Positions 59,851 through 64,000 of a stretch of DNA of 64,000 nucleotides are shown piece after piece (the stretch's first letter is position 1; each line of letters opens with the position of its first letter). The notes under the pieces are model-generated. The model was not told the DNA's origin. It ran no database searches and saw only the letters and a list, made by a program, of their open reading frames with translations. The stretch spans positions 1-64,000 of the forward strand of contig JAKDNM010000004.1 of assembly GCA_030456445.1 (NCBI GenBank), in the 5' to 3' direction. Position numbers and translations under genes: made by a program. This stretch comes from Hyphomicrobiales bacterium. Its GTDB lineage: Bacteria; Pseudomonadota; Alphaproteobacteria; Rhizobiales; Rhizobiaceae.

Positions 59851-61197
59851 TCACAGGTGAAGCGCACGTCCGATGACCGCGCTCAGGCCTCCGGTTTCGC
59901 GGTTGCGCAACTGCAACCGCCAGCCGCTTCGTCCGAGCGCCAGTTCGACGATCGCAAGTCCGAGGCCGCTGCCAACAACGGCCTTGTGGCGCCCCCGGAA
60001 GAAACGCTCGGTGATTCTTGGAAGTTCCTCATCCGGAATGCCGGGCCCTTCATCGTCGATAACGATGCAATTGCCGCGCTCCTCGTGAGCCATGCAGCAA
60101 CGAACCACAGCGCCTGGTGGCGAATGATTCACCGCGTTCTCCAATAGATTGCGAACAGCGAGCGTGAACAGTTCCGGGTCGATCTCGATGGTCAGGCCGT
60201 CGAGTTCGGGTGAAACCTCTATCCTTACGTCGCGCGCCGGATCGGCCAGTTCTTCAGCCAGCGAACGGAGCACCGGGCCCGGCTGCGCCACACCGCGCCG
60301 TTCCCCCGGATCGAAGGCCTCAAGCTCTGACATATCGAGCAATTGCCGGACCAGCCTGCCGGTGCGGTCGACGCCGACAACAATCTGGCGCAGCGCCTGA
60401 TCCCTTATTTTCCCATCGCTGCTGGCCAGCGCCACCTGCGCCTGCGTCTTCAGGCCGGCGAGCGGCGTACGCAATTCGTGGGCGGCAAAGGCGGTGAAGT
60501 TGCGCTCGCGCTCTCGCAATCCCTCCACACGGGCAAACAGCCCGTTCAGCGATTGCAACACCGGTACGATCTCCTTTGCCGTTTCTACATTGTGGATCGG
60601 ACTGAGGTCCGACGCATGACGCGCTTCGAGATCGCCGGCGATCTTCCGTAGTGGTTCGAGGCCGCGGCGCACGCTGAGCCAGATGAGTATGGCAAGGACA
60701 GGCAGGATCAGCAGGGCCGGCAAAAGCAGGCCGCGGATGACGTCGTTCACCAGACGATCGCGAATCCACATGCTGTCGCCGACAAGAACACGGACGCCCA
60801 GCTCTTCGTTGGTGACGGCATAAACGCGCCAGGTCTCCCCCTCGATCACGGTTTCGGAAAACCCGTCGGCATGGTCGGAAAGCTTTTCGTCAGGCGCGCC
60901 GTCGGATCGTCCGATCAGCGCGCCTTGCAACGACCAGATCTGGCAGGAAAGCTGGCGATCATAGGCGGTATGGGCACGTAGAGGCAGATCGGCTATGGCG
61001 CCTTTTGCCGGATCGACGGCGATCTCGTGGCTCACAATAAGCGAGGAGACCATGCGGCCTGCCTCCATCAACCGGGCATCGAGAACCCTTTCGACCTCGG
61101 CCCGGGTCGAAAGGAAAATCCAGACGATCGCCGAGAGCCAGACCACGCTCGTGGTCAGGACCAGAATAATGAAGAGCCGTTTCGAGATCGAAGGCAT
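59851..61197 (-). CDS. Sensor histidine kinase (QseC/PmrB/TctE-like)
   Basis: FAAHELRTPLAGLKTQAQVALASSDGKIRDQALRQIVVGVDRTGRLVRQLLDMSELE; overlaps the response-regulator stop (TAATG). Confidence 0.92.
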   Translation of the reverse strand: MPSISKRLFIILVLTTSVVWLSAIVWIFLSTRAEVERVLDARLMEAGRMVSSLIVSHEIAVDPAKGAIADLPLRAHTAYDRQLSCQIWSLQGALIGRSDGAPDEKLSDHADGFSETVIEGETWRVYAVTNEELGVRVLVGDSMWIRDRLVNDVIRGLLLPALLILPVLAILIWLSVRRGLEPLRKIAGDLEARHASDLSPIHNVETAKEIVPVLQSLNGLFARVEGLRERERNFTAFAAHELRTPLAGLKTQAQVALASSDGKIRDQALRQIVVGVDRTGRLVRQLLDMSELEAFDPGERRGVAQPGPVLRSLAEELADPARDVRIEVSPELDGLTIEIDPELFTLAVRNLLENAVNHSPPGAVVRCCMAHEERGNCIVIDDEGPGIPDEELPRITERFFRGRHKAVVGSGLGLAIVELALGRSGWRLQLRNRETGGLSAVIGRALHL

Positions 61198-61859
61198 TAT
61201 GGTTCCTCCCCGAGCCGATAGCCGATCCCGCGAACGGTCTGGATTATGCCGGAGCCCAGCTTGCTGCGAAGATGATGAATATGGACCTCCACGGCATTGC
61301 TTTCGATCTCTTCCTGCCAGCCATAGAGCTTCTCCTCGATCCGGCTGCGCGAGAGAATTTGGCCCGGATGAGCCATGAGAGCATGCAGGACCGCGTATTC
61401 GCGTCGTGACAGGCGGACGGGCTTGCCGTCCTGCTCGAGCTTCTGCGTCGCCGGATCGAGGGTGAGACCACGCCATTCAAGTAGCGAACCGCGGCAGCCC
61501 ACCCCCCGGCGAAGGAGGGCACGAAGACGTGCTGCGACCTCTTCGAGATCGAACGGCTTGCCAAGATAATCATCGGCGCCGGAATCCAGCCCGACGATCC
61601 GATCCGCTACCCGGTCGCGCGCGGTCAGAAGCAGGACCGGCGTGGTATCGCGCCGCTCACGCATCGCGCGAAGTATGTCGAGACCTGAGCCGTCAGGCAA
61701 CATGAGGTCGAGCACCACCGCGTCGAATTGGTGATTTCTTAATACAGCGTCGGCTTCCTCACAGCTTTCGACGGCATCGGTGTTGAATCCAACAATCCCC
61801 AGTCCCACTCGCAATCCGTCACGCAGGACGGCATCGTCCTCAACAATAAGCACACGCAT
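61197..61859 (-). CDS. OmpR/QseB/PmrA-like response regulator
   Basis: MRVLIVEDDAVLRDGLRVGLGIVGFNTDAVESCEEADAVL...; EVHIHHLRSKLGSGIIQTVRGIGYRLGEE. Confidence 0.93.
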   Translation of the reverse strand: MRVLIVEDDAVLRDGLRVGLGIVGFNTDAVESCEEADAVLRNHQFDAVVLDLMLPDGSGLDILRAMRERRDTTPVLLLTARDRVADRIVGLDSGADDYLGKPFDLEEVAARLRALLRRGVGCRGSLLEWRGLTLDPATQKLEQDGKPVRLSRREYAVLHALMAHPGQILSRSRIEEKLYGWQEEIESNAVEVHIHHLRSKLGSGIIQTVRGIGYRLGEEP

Positions 61860-61899
61860 CGTTATCACTCACAGTTTGCAGCCGGTGTTCTAGGCGAGG

Positions 61900-61916
61900 C
61901 TTAAGGCAGTCTTAAG
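61900..61916. promoter_or_regulatory. Tandem CTTAAG box in the divergent response regulator / L,D-transpeptidase 2 promoter
   Basis: cttaaggcagtcttaag, 11-bp period, first base 64 bp upstream of a TTG at 61964. Confidence 0.7.
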
Positions 61917-61963
61917 AATCGCGGTTGATGCCAATCCCGGATCGTCAATTATCGGGGGGCTCC

Positions 61964-62656
61964 TTGTTTATCCTGCATTTTACACGCGCGGCATCGCTGG
62001 CGCTGGCTACGTTGGCGCTCGCGGCCTGTTCCACGACACCACATGAAAGCGTGGCTGCCGCCCTCCCGTCCACCCACACGCAATCTTCCGCGGCATACCA
62101 GATGGAAGCGGGCAACCCATCGGACACATATGGCGCCAAAACAGACGGCGGCTTCGACATTCCGGCCGTGGAAGAAAAACAGATCAAGTCAGACCATGTC
62201 CGTCAGACTGTGGACTACGAGACGCGTGAAAAACCTGGCACGATCGTCGTTGACCAGACCTCGCGCTATCTCTACTTCGTGCTGCAGGACGGCAAAGCAA
62301 TCCGCTACGCCGTCGGGGTCGGACCGGTGGCGCGCACCTTTCCCGGCGGCGAAGCCGAGATCGCACGCAAAGCCAAATGGCCGCGATGGACCCCGACGCC
62401 CAACATGATCAAGCGCAATCCGAAGCAATATGCGCGCAACGCCGGCGGCGTCGATGGAGGACCCCAAAATCCGATGGGTGCGCGTGCGCTCTACATGCAC
62501 CAGAATGGCGTCGACACCTACTATCGTGTCCACGGCACGAACGATCCGTCTTCGATCGGCAAAGCGGTCTCCGCCGGCTGTATCCGCCTCCTGAACCAGG
62601 ACATCATCGACCTTTACAATCGCGTAAAGCCTGGGGCCAAAATCGTCGTCCAATAG
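61964..62656 (+). CDS. L,D-transpeptidase (YkuD) lipoprotein, paralogue of 59048..59776
   Basis: In-frame TTG preceded by ggggggctcc; LALAACSTT lipobox; YMHQNGVDTYYRVHGTNDPSSIGKAVSAGCIRLLNQDIIDLYNRV. Confidence 0.9.
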   Translation: MFILHFTRAASLALATLALAACSTTPHESVAAALPSTHTQSSAAYQMEAGNPSDTYGAKTDGGFDIPAVEEKQIKSDHVRQTVDYETREKPGTIVVDQTSRYLYFVLQDGKAIRYAVGVGPVARTFPGGEAEIARKAKWPRWTPTPNMIKRNPKQYARNAGGVDGGPQNPMGARALYMHQNGVDTYYRVHGTNDPSSIGKAVSAGCIRLLNQDIIDLYNRVKPGAKIVVQ

Positions 62657-62924
62657 TGCCTGCCGATCGACCGGCGGCGGACTTTCGGCCCGCCCCACTC
62701 TCGTTGGGTCTCCCCTTGTTTGTCGCCGCGCATTGATCGCCCCTTCGCAGCGGCGTCGTCTGAACGGGTATTCGCGGCGACCCATGACACGGCCGGGCGT
62801 TCCTGTGATGCCCAAGCCTCGTCTGCCGTGCCAGCTCGCGGCAGCGTTCAGACCGGGATCCGTAGCGCCGTCAGGAGGCCGAGCACGCCTGGCCGACAAC
62901 CACATGCAGGGTGTCGATGATCTC

Positions 62925-63072
62925 TTGAAGAGCCTTTCGAAGTCGGTGTCCGCCACCGGATGCACGCCGACCGATAAGGTAAAGCTTGCCAAATCCGCAA
63001 AAGCTCCCGTTCTCTTCGTTGGCGACGGCGTCAATGACGCGCCGGCTCTCGCCGCCGCCGACTGCGGGATAT
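62925..63072 (+). pseudogene. Remnant of heavy-metal P-type ATPase
   Basis: CTPTDKVKLAKSAKAPVLFVGDGVNDAPALAAADCGI with no upstream catalytic domains; frame lost afterwards. Confidence 0.7.
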
Positions 63073-63306
63073 GTGAAACGGTTCCGCGGGCTGACGATCT
63101 TCGCCAAGCTCGGGCATCCGTTCTGCCAGCGCATCAGTCACATCTTCTTCGGTCACGAACTGCTGGACCCGAATGCGAACTATCGGGCGGCATACATCAC
63201 CGTACAAGGCATATCGCCGAAATACGGGCGCAGCCGGGAAACGCTTCCTATCAATGCAATCGACGCACTCTGGAACCATCTCGAGCTCGGAACAGGCCAT
63301 CCTATA

Positions 63307-63350
63307 GCGCGACGATCTGGATGAGACGTGCGCGACAATCTGGATGAGAC
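63307..63350. repeat. IS21-type terminal repeats
   Basis: gcgcgacgatctggatgagac (63307-63327) and gcgcgacaatctggatgagac (63330-63350), 23-bp period, directly beyond the istB-like stop. Confidence 0.7.
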
Positions 63351-63352
63351 TC

Positions 63353-64000
63353 TCAGAGCGCGGTCACAGGCAAGTTATCATGCTGATTGTCGCTGGCAAG
63401 GCCATCGTCGTTTTCTGATTGTCGCTCCGCGACAAGTTCGTGTGTGTTCTTGATTGTCGCGTAGGAGGCGGGCCTGCCGCGCTGGCGTTTGGCTTCCATG
63501 GCGGATCTGCGCCGGTAGCTTTCGACGTTCATCTCGAAGATCGTTGCGTGGTGGACAAGTCGGTCCACCGCGGCGAGGGTCATGGCGGGGTCCGGAAAGA
63601 TTCTGTTCCATTCTCCGAAGGGCTGATTGGCGGTGATCATGATGGAACGCCGCTCGTATCTTGCGCAGATGAGCTCGAAGAGCACGCTCGTTTCCGCCTG
63701 GTCCTTGGTGACGTAGGCCAGATCGTCGAGGATGAGCAGATCGAACTTGTCGAGTTTTGCGATGGCGGATTCGAGCTGCAGTTCACGCCGCGCGATCTGG
63801 AGCTTCTGCACGAGATCGGTGGTTCGGGCGAACTGCACGCGCCAGCCGTTCTCAATGAGGGCGAGCCCGATCGCTGCCGCAAGATGACTCTTTCCGCCGC
63901 CGGGCGGGCCAAACAACAGGATATTGGCGCCCTTGGCGAGCCAGCTGTCGCCGGCGGTCATGGCCATGACCTGAGCCTTGGAGACCATCGGCACCGCGTC
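63353..64000 (-). mobile_element. istB: IS21-family IstB-like ATP-binding protein gene, running off the window edge
   Basis: LAKGANILLFGPPGGGKSHLAAAIGLALIENGWRV...FDLLILDDLAYVTKDQAETSVLFELICARYERRSIMITANQPFGEW. Confidence 0.92.

Noticed and set aside
1-64000. CRISPR arrays, tRNA or rRNA genes, integrase, repABC or conjugation genes
   Set aside because: Looked for but no supporting repeats, cloverleaf-like sequences or motif-bearing ORFs were seen, so the replicon type (plasmid versus ICE) stays undecided.

Overview
This 64 kb GC-rich window looks alphaproteobacterial (rhizobial-type) and has two parts. About 0.2-26.3 kb is a mobile-element backbone, mostly on the minus strand: a frameshifted PP-loop/PAPS-reductase-like gene, an ArdC-like antirestriction protein, a ParB-like protein, a 1697-aa methyltransferase-helicase fusion, DUF1419/DUF3085/DUF5983/PcfJ/Toprim-type proteins, a RES-Xre toxin-antitoxin pair and a SyrB-like protein. 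About 26.6-62.7 kb is an accessory stress and ion-homeostasis region: MucR, carbonic anhydrase, ProVWX, MscS, DUF488/DUF2945, kdpFABCDE plus a ptsN paralogue, sulfur/redox genes, and a QseBC/PmrAB-like two-component system flanked by two L,D-transpeptidases. An IS21-type element closes the right edge. I saw no integrase, replication, conjugation, tRNA, rRNA or CRISPR sequences. The best leads are: (1) three matching CTTAAG-N5-CTTAAG tandem boxes, two at exactly the same distance from the L,D-transpeptidase starts, suggesting a local regulon of the embedded two-component system; (2) a ~256-nt long-stem, multi-hairpin element at 5868-6123 directly upstream of a backbone gene; (3) repeated leader elements in the backbone, including a small ORF duplicated together with its upstream leader; (4) a run of tiny single-TM ORFs upstream of and inside the kdp locus; (5) two genes with clear frameshifts. 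All family names come from recognising motifs in the supplied translations. No database search was run.
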